Below are positions 24,383 to 32,808 of a DNA stretch of 64,000 bases, in pieces. The notes under the pieces were generated by a model that did not search any database, was not told the DNA's origin, and saw only the letters and a program-made list of their open reading frames with translations. The stretch's first letter is position 1. Every line of letters begins with the position of its first letter. Made by a program: the position numbers and the translations under genes. Source of the DNA: Salipiger pentaromativorans (GTDB lineage Bacteria > Pseudomonadota > Alphaproteobacteria > Rhodobacterales > Rhodobacteraceae); NCBI RefSeq assembly GCF_024721115.1, contig NZ_JAMDHK010000009.1:62001-126000 (forward strand), given 5' to 3'.

Positions 24383-25783
24383 ATGCCGAACCCTCTAGCC
24401 TATCTCATGCTGGCCATCTGGCCGCTGGTCACCATCATGCTGTTCCGCCGGCTGCCGGTCGAACGGGCGCTGATCCTGTCGCTGATGGTGGGCTATCTGT
24501 TCCTGCCGGAACCGCCGGCGGCCTTTGACCTGCCGCTGATGCCGCCACTGACCAAGCACAATATCCCAGCTCTTACCGCCTTTGCCTTCTGTCTCTGGAA
24601 ATACGGCCCCGGGGGCTCGATCCTGCCGCAGTCGCTGGTGGGCAAGGTGCTTTTGCTGACCTTCATCCTGTCGCCGATCATGACGGCGGTGAACAACACC
24701 GAGCCGGTCTTTTACGGCCGGATCGGCCTGCCGGGTCTCAGCGTCAAGGATGCCCTGGCGCTGATGGTGCAGCAGTTCCTGCTGATCCTGCCCTTCCTTC
24801 TGGCCCGGCAGTTCCTGACCAGCGGCGGGGCACAGCGCGATTTCCTGGTGGCGCTGATGTGGTGCGGGCTGGTCTATTCGCTCCTGATGCTGATCGAGAT
24901 CCGGCTGTCGCCGCAGCTCAACAACTGGATCTACGGCTACTACCAGCACCTCTTCGGCCAGTCGATCCGGGCGGGGGGCTACCGGCCCGTGATCTTCCTC
25001 TATCACGGGCTTTGGGTCGCTTTCTTCATCATGACCGCCGCAGTCGCGAGCTTTGCGCTCTGGCGCCTCGACGAGCGCATGCACAATGTGAAGGTGATCG
25101 GCGCGGCGCTGTATCTGACGCTGATCCTGGTGCTGGCCAAATCGCTGGGGTCGCTGATCTTTGCGGTGGCGATGATCCCCTGCGTGGTGCTGCTCGGGCG
25201 GGTCACGCAGATCAAGGTGGCGATCCTGATCGGGGTGCTGGCGATCGGCTATCCGATCCTGAAGGGCGCCCATCTGGTGCCCGAGGACAAGATTCTGGCG
25301 CAGGCCGCGAGCATCGACCCGGAGCGCGCCAATTCGCTGGAGTTCCGCTTTACCAACGAGAACATCCTGCTCGACCGGGCCTATCTCAAGCCGGTCTTCG
25401 GCTGGGGAAGCTGGGGGCGGAATCACATCCTCGATCCGGTCACCGGCAATATCCAGACCGTCACCGACGGGCGTTGGATCATCGTCATCGGGATCTATGG
25501 CTGGGTCGGATTCCTGGCCGAATTCGGGCTACTGGTGCTGCCGCTCTTCCTGCTCTGGCGCGAGGCGATCGCGGCGCGGCGGGATGCGGTTTCGCCCTTT
25601 ATCGCGCCGCTCTCTCTCATGCTGGCGATCAATGTGTTCGATATGATTCCGAACGCCACGCTGACGCCGCTGACCTGGCTCTTGGCGGGGGCGCTGACCG
25701 GCTATGCCGAGGCGCTCAAGGCAGAGCGGCTGAAACAGGGCCCGGTGAACGGTCGGGCCCTGAAATGGCAATCCATCATGTGA
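24383..25783 (+). CDS. O-antigen polymerase/ligase-like (Wzy-type) membrane protein
   Basis: A 466-residue protein with about 11-12 hydrophobic segments and a larger periplasmic loop (AGYPILKGAHLVPEDKILAQAASIDPERANSLEFRFTNENILLDRAYLKPVFGWGSWGRN). The late loop ending in GWGSWGRN before a polytopic tail is typical of Wzy/WaaL-like polymerases and ligases. It would join lipid-linked repeat units in the periplasm, or ligate glycan to an acceptor. I prefer ATG 24383 (MPNPLAYLMLAIWPLV), where membrane segments begin; an in-frame TTG at 24302 would add a polar stretch. It is followed after 9 bp by a glycosyltransferase gene. Confidence 0.78.
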   Translation: MPNPLAYLMLAIWPLVTIMLFRRLPVERALILSLMVGYLFLPEPPAAFDLPLMPPLTKHNIPALTAFAFCLWKYGPGGSILPQSLVGKVLLLTFILSPIMTAVNNTEPVFYGRIGLPGLSVKDALALMVQQFLLILPFLLARQFLTSGGAQRDFLVALMWCGLVYSLLMLIEIRLSPQLNNWIYGYYQHLFGQSIRAGGYRPVIFLYHGLWVAFFIMTAAVASFALWRLDERMHNVKVIGAALYLTLILVLAKSLGSLIFAVAMIPCVVLLGRVTQIKVAILIGVLAIGYPILKGAHLVPEDKILAQAASIDPERANSLEFRFTNENILLDRAYLKPVFGWGSWGRNHILDPVTGNIQTVTDGRWIIVIGIYGWVGFLAEFGLLVLPLFLLWREAIAARRDAVSPFIAPLSLMLAINVFDMIPNATLTPLTWLLAGALTGYAEALKAERLKQGPVNGRALKWQSIM

Positions 25784-25792
25784 AGGCGTCCG

Positions 25793-27088
25793 ATGACTGA
25801 GGTGAAACGACCCCGCGTGCTGGCGATTGCCGAAGCGGCCAATCCCGAATGGGTCAGCGTTCCGCTGGTCGGCTGGTCGCTGGCCAATGCGCTGCGCGAC
25901 GTGGCCGATGTGCATATCGTCACCCAGGTGCGCAACCGCGACGCCTTCCTGCGCGCCGGGCTGACCGAGGGCACCGAATTCACCGCCATCGATTCCGAGA
26001 CCTTCGCCCGCCCGATGTGGAAGCTGGCGGAAAAGCTGCGCATGGGCGAGGGCAAGGGCTGGACCATGGTGCAGGCGATCAACGCGCTGAGCTATCCCTG
26101 GTTCGAGCGGCTGGTCTGGCAGCGCTTCGGCGCCGCGATCCGGGCCGGGGACTATGATGTGGTGCACCGGATCACGCCGCTGTCACCGACGATCTCCTCA
26201 TCTCTCGCGGGCCGTTGCGCCCGGGCGAGGGTGCCCTTTGTGCTGGGGCCGCTCAACGGCGGAGTCCCCTGGCCCAAAGGGTTCGACGCAGAGCGCCGGC
26301 GCGAGAAAGAATGGCTGAGCTACCTGCGCTCGGCCTACAAGCTGTTGCCGGGACGGGGCGCGACGCTGGATCAGGCGGCGGCGATCCTTGTCGGCTCGCG
26401 CCACACAGAAGGCGAGATTCCTTCCCGACATCGGGAAAAGACCCTCTATATCCCCGAGAACGGCATCGACCCGGCGCGGTTCAACCGCGTCGCGGCGCCC
26501 GAACCCGGCGTGCTGCGCGCCTGTTTCGTGGGCCGGCTGGTGCCCTACAAGGGGCCCGACATGCTGCTGGAGGCTGCCGCGCCGCTGTTGCGGGACGGCC
26601 GGATGCGGCTGGAGATGATCGGCGACGGGCCGATGATGGCGGGCTTGGTGGCGCAGGCCGGGGCGCTGGGCGCCGCCGCCGGGGTGACCTTTCATGGCTG
26701 GAAGGAGCATCGCGAGGTGCAGGACATCATGGCCGGCTGCCATCTTCTGTCCTTCCCCTCGATCCGCGAGTTCGGCGGCGGGGTGGTGCTCGAGGCCATG
26801 GCGCTGGGCGTCGTGCCGCTGATCGTCGATTACGCGGGGCCTGGCGAACTGGTGGTGCCGGGGACCGGTCTCAAGGTGCCCTGCGGCACGCGGGACGAGA
26901 TCGTGCACGGCTTTGCCCGGGCGCTGGAGGCGTTGGCGCAGGATCCGTCCGGCCTGCCGGCGATGGCCGACGCGGCCCGCGCACGGGTGCAGAGCCACTT
27001 CACCTGGGCGCGCAAGGCCGGGCAGGTTGCGCAGGTCTATGACTGGCTGCGCGCGGGCGCTCCGGCCCCCAAACCGACATTCTTCTGA
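25793..27088 (+). CDS. Glycosyltransferase family 4
   Basis: A 431-residue GT-B glycosyltransferase. The acceptor domain starts RPRVLAIAEAANPEWVSVPLVGWSLANAL. The C-terminal domain has the first donor-binding motif in RACFVGRLVPYKGPDMLLEAA and the catalytic E-x7-E motif in REFGGGVVLEAMALGV. It carries LGPLNGGVPWPKGF in mid-protein, a motif I associate with one GT4 subgroup from exopolysaccharide loci. It lies 9 bp after the polymerase gene, so the two form an operon. The sugar transferred cannot be deduced. Confidence 0.88.
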   Translation: MTEVKRPRVLAIAEAANPEWVSVPLVGWSLANALRDVADVHIVTQVRNRDAFLRAGLTEGTEFTAIDSETFARPMWKLAEKLRMGEGKGWTMVQAINALSYPWFERLVWQRFGAAIRAGDYDVVHRITPLSPTISSSLAGRCARARVPFVLGPLNGGVPWPKGFDAERRREKEWLSYLRSAYKLLPGRGATLDQAAAILVGSRHTEGEIPSRHREKTLYIPENGIDPARFNRVAAPEPGVLRACFVGRLVPYKGPDMLLEAAAPLLRDGRMRLEMIGDGPMMAGLVAQAGALGAAAGVTFHGWKEHREVQDIMAGCHLLSFPSIREFGGGVVLEAMALGVVPLIVDYAGPGELVVPGTGLKVPCGTRDEIVHGFARALEALAQDPSGLPAMADAARARVQSHFTWARKAGQVAQVYDWLRAGAPAPKPTFF

Positions 27089-27137
27089 GCCGCGCGGCTT
27101 TCCCGGTCTTGCGAGACAGTCCCAGCCCTTCGGTGAC

Positions 27138-27147
27138 ATTGTTTCGG
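27138..27147 (+). promoter_or_regulatory. Third copy of the ATTGTTTCGG motif
   Basis: An exact copy of the 10-base motif found twice at 24186-24276. It lies 132 bp upstream of the acyltransferase start and 50 bp after the preceding glycosyltransferase stop. Confidence 0.35.
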
Positions 27148-27269
27148 CAAGCCCGGGCAAGATTGACGTTCCGGCAACACTTGCGGAATAGCCTCGGCCG
27201 CGCCGCCGCATTGCCTTTGAATCGCCCCACTCGATCCGCTAGGTAACCGCGAGGCGCGCCACTGGGGGC

Positions 27270-29381
27270 ATGCGGCGCGAAACGTTCACCGGAGAACCCG
27301 GATTGCGAGTGATGAGACAGGCCCCGGCCACCACGACCGACTCCAGCGCCCAGGACCCGGGCTATACCTCGCTGCCCTACCGCAGCGACATCGACGGGCT
27401 GCGCGCCATCGCCGTTCTGGCGGTGCTCTTCTATCATTTCGGTCTGCCGGGTTTTGACGGCGGGTTCGTCGGCGTCGATGTGTTCTTCGTCATCTCCGGC
27501 TTCCTGATCGGCGGCATCCTGTGGCGCGAATACGAGTCCACCGGCCGGATCTGGCTGCGGCATTTTTATGTGCGCCGCTTCCGCCGTCTGGCGCCCGCCT
27601 TTTTCACCATGGCCATGGTGACGGCGCTGTTCTCCTGGGCGCTGCTGCTGCCGTTCGAGTTCCGCGAATTCGGCAAGCAGCTCATCTCGGCCACGATCTA
27701 TCTGTCGAACGTGCTGTTTTTCCGCCAGGCTGGCTATTTCGATACGGCCTCCGAGGACAAGCCGCTGCTGCACACCTGGTCGCTGGCGGTGGAAGAGCAG
27801 TTCTATGTCTTTCTGCCGCTGTTCATCCTGCTGTTCTCGCGCAACCGGCGGGCTCTGCTCGTTGCGCTGGTGGGCTGCTGGGCGGCCTCGCTCGCGGCCT
27901 GTATCTGGTTCACGCCCAGCCACCAGACCGCGACCTTCTACCTTTTCCCCTTCCGCGCGTGGGAGCTGCTGAGCGGCGTTCTTCTGGCGATCTGGGGCTG
28001 CGAGACCGGGCGCCGCTGGCGGGGCCATGCGCTGCTCAGCGGCCTTGGTCTGGCGCTGGTGCTGGGCTCGCTGCTGTTCATCCCGGCCGGGCCGCATTTC
28101 CCCGGGCTGTTCGCCGTCTTCCCGGTTCTGGGGGCGGTGCTGCTGCTGGCCAATGGCTGCGGGCGCAATCCGGTGAACCGGCTGTTGTCGACCCGCGAGG
28201 CGGTGTTCTTCGGCAAGATCTCCTACTCGCTCTATCTCTGGCACTGGCCGGTGATGACGCTGTCGGTCTACCTGCGCGGCGGCTATGCCAATCTGGCCGA
28301 GGCGGTGGTCTGGATGGCGGTCTCGGTGGGGCTCGCCTGGCTGTCCTGGCGCTTTGTGGAAAACCCGGTCCGGCATCTGCGGGTGCCGGGGGTGGCGATT
28401 CTCGGCGGCACGGCGCTGGCCTCGGCGGCGATGCTGGGTCTGGGCGGCTGGCTGTATCTCAAGGACGGGCTGCCCGGGCGCTTCGGCGCCGAGGTGCGCC
28501 CGCATATCGCCGCCTCCGCCGATTTCCTTCAGGACTGGAGCCGCTGTCACACGCCGGCTGAGGGCCCGCTCATGGGGCTCGAGATCTGCCCGATCGGGCC
28601 CGACGGGACCCCCGAAGTGCTGGTCTGGGGCGACAGCCATGTGCGCGCCTTCAAGGAGGGGCTCGACCTTGCGGCGCATGAGGCGGGCACGCCGGGGCTC
28701 ATCATCTGGCGCGCGGGCTGTCCGCCGCTTTTCGATGTGCGCAAGGTGGAAAGCGCCGCCACGCAGGCGCAGGACACTGCCTGCACCAACGCCAATCTTC
28801 AGATCAAGCAGAGCTTCGACCGGCTGGACGGGCTGAAGAAGGTGCTGCTGATCGGCCGCTGGACCTATTACGCCAATGGCACGGGCATCGGGCTTGATGC
28901 CGAGAACACAATCGCGGTTCATCCGGTCGAAACGCCCACCCATCTGGGCGAGCCGCAGGCGGCAATCGTCGCCACCGCCGCCGAGGCGACGGTGAACAGG
29001 CTGCTCGACACGTTCGAGGAGGTGATCGTGTTGCGCCAGCCGCCCGAGATCGCGCAGTACGACAGCCGCCTCGCGGCGCGCGAGGCGGCGCATCGTGGCT
29101 GGCCGCTGGCCAAGGCGCCGGTGACGCAGCCCGACATCCCGCGCGCCGCGCTGGCCCAGCGGATCGCCCCGGCGGAAGCGCCCTGGCGGGCACTGGCCGA
29201 ATCCGGTGTGGTCACCTGGCTCGATCCCTGGCCGCGCATCTGCGATGACACGGCCTGCCATGCGCTGGTGGACGATGCGGGCTATTATTTCGACAACAAC
29301 CATGTGACCAACAGTGCCGCGCGCGCGCTGCGCGACCTGTTCGCGCCGGTCTTCGCATCGGGCGAGGGGGCCGGATCGTGA
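27270..29381 (+). CDS. OafA-type acyltransferase with C-terminal SGNH domain
   Basis: A 703-residue two-part protein. Residues about 35-400 are an acyltransferase-3 membrane domain with some ten hydrophobic segments, beginning YRSDIDGLRAIAVLAVLFYHF (conserved RxDIDGLRAIAV...H) and VGVDVFFVISGFLIG. Residues about 430-700 form a periplasmic SGNH domain, with the Ser motif VLVWGDSHVRAF and DDAGYYFDNNHVTNSAARAL near the end. Such proteins move acetyl or other acyl groups across the membrane onto exported glycans. It overlaps the GMC oxidoreductase gene (GTGA). The start is uncertain: ATG 27312 is an alternative. Confidence 0.88.
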   Translation: MRRETFTGEPGLRVMRQAPATTTDSSAQDPGYTSLPYRSDIDGLRAIAVLAVLFYHFGLPGFDGGFVGVDVFFVISGFLIGGILWREYESTGRIWLRHFYVRRFRRLAPAFFTMAMVTALFSWALLLPFEFREFGKQLISATIYLSNVLFFRQAGYFDTASEDKPLLHTWSLAVEEQFYVFLPLFILLFSRNRRALLVALVGCWAASLAACIWFTPSHQTATFYLFPFRAWELLSGVLLAIWGCETGRRWRGHALLSGLGLALVLGSLLFIPAGPHFPGLFAVFPVLGAVLLLANGCGRNPVNRLLSTREAVFFGKISYSLYLWHWPVMTLSVYLRGGYANLAEAVVWMAVSVGLAWLSWRFVENPVRHLRVPGVAILGGTALASAAMLGLGGWLYLKDGLPGRFGAEVRPHIAASADFLQDWSRCHTPAEGPLMGLEICPIGPDGTPEVLVWGDSHVRAFKEGLDLAAHEAGTPGLIIWRAGCPPLFDVRKVESAATQAQDTACTNANLQIKQSFDRLDGLKKVLLIGRWTYYANGTGIGLDAENTIAVHPVETPTHLGEPQAAIVATAAEATVNRLLDTFEEVIVLRQPPEIAQYDSRLAAREAAHRGWPLAKAPVTQPDIPRAALAQRIAPAEAPWRALAESGVVTWLDPWPRICDDTACHALVDDAGYYFDNNHVTNSAARALRDLFAPVFASGEGAGS

Positions 29382-30943
29382 GCCATCCCGCAAGCGAGGT
29401 CGCCTGGGATGTCATCGTTGTCGGAACCGGGGTCGGGGGCGGAACCGCCGGCCGGGCGCTGGCCGAAGCCGGGCGCAAGGTGCTGTTTCTCGAACAGGGT
29501 GCCGTCGGAAAGCGCAGCGCGCGCAACGGGCTGTCCGAGGTCTTCGTGCCCGAGGCGCGGCTGGCGCGTGGTCTTTGGCCCGGGCCGCTGCACGCCACGG
29601 TGAACGGGCAGGACAGCGCCTTTTACGCGCCGCTGGGGGCGGGGGTCGGCGGCTCCTCGGTGTTCTACGCGGCAACGCTCGAACGGCCGGAACGCCACGA
29701 TCTCGACGATCTGCCCGACCGTCCTCACCCCACCGGCGGCTGGCCCGTGGGTTTCGACGCCATGCGCCCGTGGTTCGACCGCGCCGCCGCGCTTTATCAC
29801 ATCCACGGCACACCCGATCCGCTTTCGCCCGAGCCGCCGCTGCCGCTGACGGCGCCGCCGCCGCTGAACGCGACCGAGACCGCGCTGATGGCGGCCTTCG
29901 AGGCGCGCGGGCTGCACCCTTATCATGCCCATACCGCCATCGACCGGGTCGAGGGGTGCCTCAACTGCCTCGGCACCAAATGCCCGCGGCGCTGCAAGAT
30001 GGACGGGCGCTCGGCCGGGGTCGAGCCGGCGCTGGAGACCGGGAATGCCACGCTGATCGACCGGGCCGAGGTGACCCGGCTTCTGGCCGAGGGGGACCGC
30101 GTGACCGGGGTCGAGGCCCGCATCGGCGGTGAACCCCATGTGTTCGCGGCGCGGCAGGTCGTTCTTGCCGGGGGCGCGCTGGGGTCGCCGAAACTGCTGC
30201 TCGCCTCGGCGTCCGAGCGCTGGCCGGAGGGGCTGGCGAACGGCTCCGGCTTGGTCGGGCGCAACCTGATGTTCCATCTGAACGAGATGTTCGCGCTCTG
30301 GCCGCCGCGCGGCACGCCCGATGGCGGCGCGACCAAGGCCATCTCGCTGCGCGATCTCTATCTGACAGAGGGCGCGCGGCTGGGCATGGTGCAGGCGATG
30401 GGCATTCGCGCCTCCTATGGCGAAATCGTGCATTACCTGAACCTGATGCTGGCCCGGTCGCCGCTGCGCCGGGTGCCGGGGCTCAACCAGTTGACCCGCA
30501 TCCCCGCGGCGATTGCGGCCAGGCTTTTTGGCCATGCCCAGATCTTTGTCGGGCTGATGGAGGATCTGCCCTATCCCGAGAACCGCGTCACCTATGCGCC
30601 CGAGCATCCGGACCGGCTGTCGGTGCGCTACGATTTCCATCCCGAGCTTCTGACGCGCCGCCGCGCCTTCCGCCGCGCCATCGCGCGGGCGTTCCGGGGG
30701 CAGCGGCGGGTGTTTCTCGGCATGGGGCCAGAGCTGAATTTCGGCCATCCCAGCGGTACGCTGCGCTTTGGTGACGATCCGGCCATGTCGGTGCTGAACG
30801 CCAATTGCCGCGCCCACGAGCTGGCCAACCTGTGGGTGGCGGATGCGTCGTTCATGCCCAGCTCGATGGGCGTGAACCCGAGCCTGACCATCGCCGCCAA
30901 CGCGCTGCGCGTGGCCGATGCCATGATGAAGGAGCAGCCATGA
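29378..30943 (+). CDS. GMC-family FAD-dependent oxidoreductase
   Basis: A 521-residue flavoprotein. The FAD-binding fold starts VIVVGTGVGGGTAGRALAEAGRKVLFLEQG. The C-terminal signature is VADASFMPSSMGVNPSLTIAANALRVAD, with catalytic residues expected at His in NFGHPSGTLRFG and Asn in GVNPSLT. In mid-protein there is a four-Cys cluster (CLNCLGTKCPRRC), a feature of a GMC subgroup related to cholesterol-oxidase-like enzymes. It oxidises an alcohol to a carbonyl; in this locus that is probably a sugar or sugar-linked group. The GTG start overlaps the acyltransferase stop, and the next gene, an SDR, overlaps its own stop, so the three are co-translated. Confidence 0.85.
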   Translation: MSHPASEVAWDVIVVGTGVGGGTAGRALAEAGRKVLFLEQGAVGKRSARNGLSEVFVPEARLARGLWPGPLHATVNGQDSAFYAPLGAGVGGSSVFYAATLERPERHDLDDLPDRPHPTGGWPVGFDAMRPWFDRAAALYHIHGTPDPLSPEPPLPLTAPPPLNATETALMAAFEARGLHPYHAHTAIDRVEGCLNCLGTKCPRRCKMDGRSAGVEPALETGNATLIDRAEVTRLLAEGDRVTGVEARIGGEPHVFAARQVVLAGGALGSPKLLLASASERWPEGLANGSGLVGRNLMFHLNEMFALWPPRGTPDGGATKAISLRDLYLTEGARLGMVQAMGIRASYGEIVHYLNLMLARSPLRRVPGLNQLTRIPAAIAARLFGHAQIFVGLMEDLPYPENRVTYAPEHPDRLSVRYDFHPELLTRRRAFRRAIARAFRGQRRVFLGMGPELNFGHPSGTLRFGDDPAMSVLNANCRAHELANLWVADASFMPSSMGVNPSLTIAANALRVADAMMKEQP

Positions 30944-31707
30944 CCCGCCTTTCACCGCAGGACGGCATCGCCATCGTGACCGGCGCGGGGTCGGGGCTTG
31001 GCCGGGCGCTGGCGCTGGAACTGGCCCGTCAGGGCTTTACCGTGGTGGGAACCGGCCGCCGCGCCGCCGCGCTGGAGGAGACGCGGGCAGAGGCGCCGGA
31101 GCGGTTTCACCCGCTTCCGCTGGATGTGAGCGATCCGCGGGCGGTGGCCGAAGCCATTGCCGGGATCCGTGCGCGTCACGGTGCGATTGCGCTGCTCATC
31201 AACAATGCGGCGGTCTATCCGCGGCGCGATTTCCTGGATGAAAGCGCCGAGAGTTTCATGGACACGGTGGCGATCAATCTTGGCGGCACGGTGGCCTGCA
31301 CCCGCGCCGCGCTCGAGGATATGTGCGAGACCGGGCGCGGGCGGATCCTGAACGTCGCGACCTTTGCCGATCTCAATCCGCTGCCGGCCTCCGCCGCCTA
31401 TGCGGTGTCGAAAGGGGCGGCGCGGATTTTCACTCGTGCGCTGATCGCCGATCTGGGCGACCGGTTTCCGGACATTGTCATTGGTGACTGGATGCCCGGG
31501 ATGCTCAAGACCTCCATGGGCATTCCCGATGGCGTGCCGCCCGAGGTTTCGGCGCGCTGGGGGGCGGAGCTGGCGCTGCGGGCCGATCCGGCGCTGACCG
31601 GCGCGGTGTTCGAGATGGACACCGAAGTCCTGCCGCCGCGCGGGCTCAAGGGCAAGCTCAAGGATCTGCTGTTGCTACGGCGCCGGCAACCGCGCCGGCT
31701 GACATGA
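30940..31707 (+). CDS. Short-chain dehydrogenase/reductase
   Basis: A 255-residue classical SDR. The cofactor motif is TGAGSGLGRALA (TGxxxGxG), NNAAVYP is the NNAG-type motif, and the catalytic Tyr and Lys lie in AAYAVSKGAARIF (YxxxK). The usual catalytic Ser position reads FADLNPLPASAAY. The residue after the second beta-strand is an Arg-rich TGRRAAA, favouring NADPH. It reduces or oxidises a carbonyl, plausibly the product of the coupled GMC oxidoreductase, together giving net inversion of a hydroxyl. It is the last gene of the 27270-31707 operon, followed by a hairpin and a convergent gene. Confidence 0.85.
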   Translation: MTRLSPQDGIAIVTGAGSGLGRALALELARQGFTVVGTGRRAAALEETRAEAPERFHPLPLDVSDPRAVAEAIAGIRARHGAIALLINNAAVYPRRDFLDESAESFMDTVAINLGGTVACTRAALEDMCETGRGRILNVATFADLNPLPASAAYAVSKGAARIFTRALIADLGDRFPDIVIGDWMPGMLKTSMGIPDGVPPEVSARWGAELALRADPALTGAVFEMDTEVLPPRGLKGKLKDLLLLRRRQPRRLT

Positions 31708-31710
31708 CGC

Positions 31711-31730
31711 GGCCCGCCAGCGGGCGGGCC
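31711..31730. terminator. GC-rich hairpin between convergent genes
   Basis: GGCCCGCC (31711-31718) pairs with GGCGGGCC (31723-31730) around AGCG. There is no T-tract on either strand. It lies 3 bp after the SDR stop and 7 bp before the stop of the WecG/TagA gene. Confidence 0.5.
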
Positions 31731-31737
31731 GGGATCG

Positions 31738-32502
31738 TCAGTGTTGCGGAGATCGGAACCGTTGCAGCATCGCGCGCAGCACCTGTCCCGGCAGGATCGC
31801 CAGGCATTTGAGATAGCGCGGCCCCAGCCGGCGCGGGCTGCTCAGCGCGCGCCAGAGCCATTCCAGCGCAAAGCGCCGGGCCCAGTCCGGGGCGCGTTTC
31901 TGGGTGCCGGCAAAGAAATCGAGCCCGGCGCCGATACAGGCAAAGCCGATCTGCGGTGCCTTGCGGCGCCCGGCCGCGGCAAAGATCTCTTGCTTGGGCG
32001 CGCCGAGGGCGATGAAGCACAGCCCCGCGCCCGAGGCGGTGAGCCGGGCAAAGACCTCGTCCGCGCCATCGCTTTCGGGGTCGAAGCCCATCGGCGGGGC
32101 GATGATCGCCGAGACCTGTAGGTCGCGCACCTCGCGTTCCAGATAGCTTTTCGCAGCGGAAAGCGAGGCGGTGGTGCTGCCCACCAGCGCCACGCTCACC
32201 CCTTGCCCGGCCGCCAGCCGCGCCAGTGGCAGGATGGCGTCCGATCCGGGAATGAGCTCGACCGGACGGCCCGCCAGCCGCGACATCCACACGATGGGGT
32301 TGCCGTCGGCCACCACGAAATCCTGCGCCAGATAGGCGCGGCGGAACGCCGGCGAGGCGCGCAGCTTGACCAGATGGTCGAGATTGATCGTCGCCAGGGC
32401 AAACCCTTGCTTCTGTGCCAGCCGCTCGGTCACGCGGGCCTGCAACGCCGCCCAGGTCGGCACGTTCACCGAAATCCGTTCACCGGCTATTCTGAAATCC
32501 AT
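31738..32502 (-). CDS. WecG/TagA/CpsF family glycosyltransferase (GT26)
   Basis: A 254-residue protein of the WecG/TagA family, which adds the second sugar (often a ManNAc derivative) to an undecaprenyl-diphosphate-linked sugar. Hallmarks are TINLDHLVKLRASPAFRRAYLAQDFVVADGNPIVWMSRLAG, with the Asp of ADG, and FIALGAPKQEIFAAAGRR. The C-terminus has the amphipathic PDWARRFALEWLWRALSSPRRLGPRYL tail used for membrane binding in the family. The ATG at 32502 follows GGAGGGA at a workable distance. The presence of this enzyme implies an initiating sugar-phosphate transferase, which is not in the window. Confidence 0.9.
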   Translation of the reverse strand: MDFRIAGERISVNVPTWAALQARVTERLAQKQGFALATINLDHLVKLRASPAFRRAYLAQDFVVADGNPIVWMSRLAGRPVELIPGSDAILPLARLAAGQGVSVALVGSTTASLSAAKSYLEREVRDLQVSAIIAPPMGFDPESDGADEVFARLTASGAGLCFIALGAPKQEIFAAAGRRKAPQIGFACIGAGLDFFAGTQKRAPDWARRFALEWLWRALSSPRRLGPRYLKCLAILPGQVLRAMLQRFRSPQH

Positions 32503-32736
32503 ATTCCGACACATCCCTCCGGCCCCGCTCCTCCTCATAGCGTAAATCTGTGGCAAACGGAGGGCCGGGACATGCCGATTTGCGGCGAACCGTGTCCCCG
32601 GCGCCTCAGCCGCGCGGCATTTCCGGCACGGAGCGGGGATCATGGCCAAAATGGGGCAGTCTGCCGAAATATCGTCAAGATTGTCTGGTGAATGAAGCGT
32701 TAACCGGCAGGGTCGGGATTCGCGAGTAGGAACGTC

Positions 32737-32808
32737 ATGACCATTCACACCCCACCCCGCAGACGCGGGCCGTTCATCGTTTTGCGCAGCGCGCGAAAGG
32801 GGGCGTGA
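32737..32808 (+). CDS. Possible 23-residue upstream peptide coupled to the next gene
   Basis: A short frame with the sequence MTIHTPPRRRGPFIVLRSARKGA. Its TGA overlaps the ATG of the Gfo/Idh gene (TGATG), and AGTAGGAA precedes its start. It is very basic and has no known homologue that I recognise. It could be a translational coupling leader or chance; only the exact overlap argues for function. Confidence 0.3.
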   Translation: MTIHTPPRRRGPFIVLRSARKGA

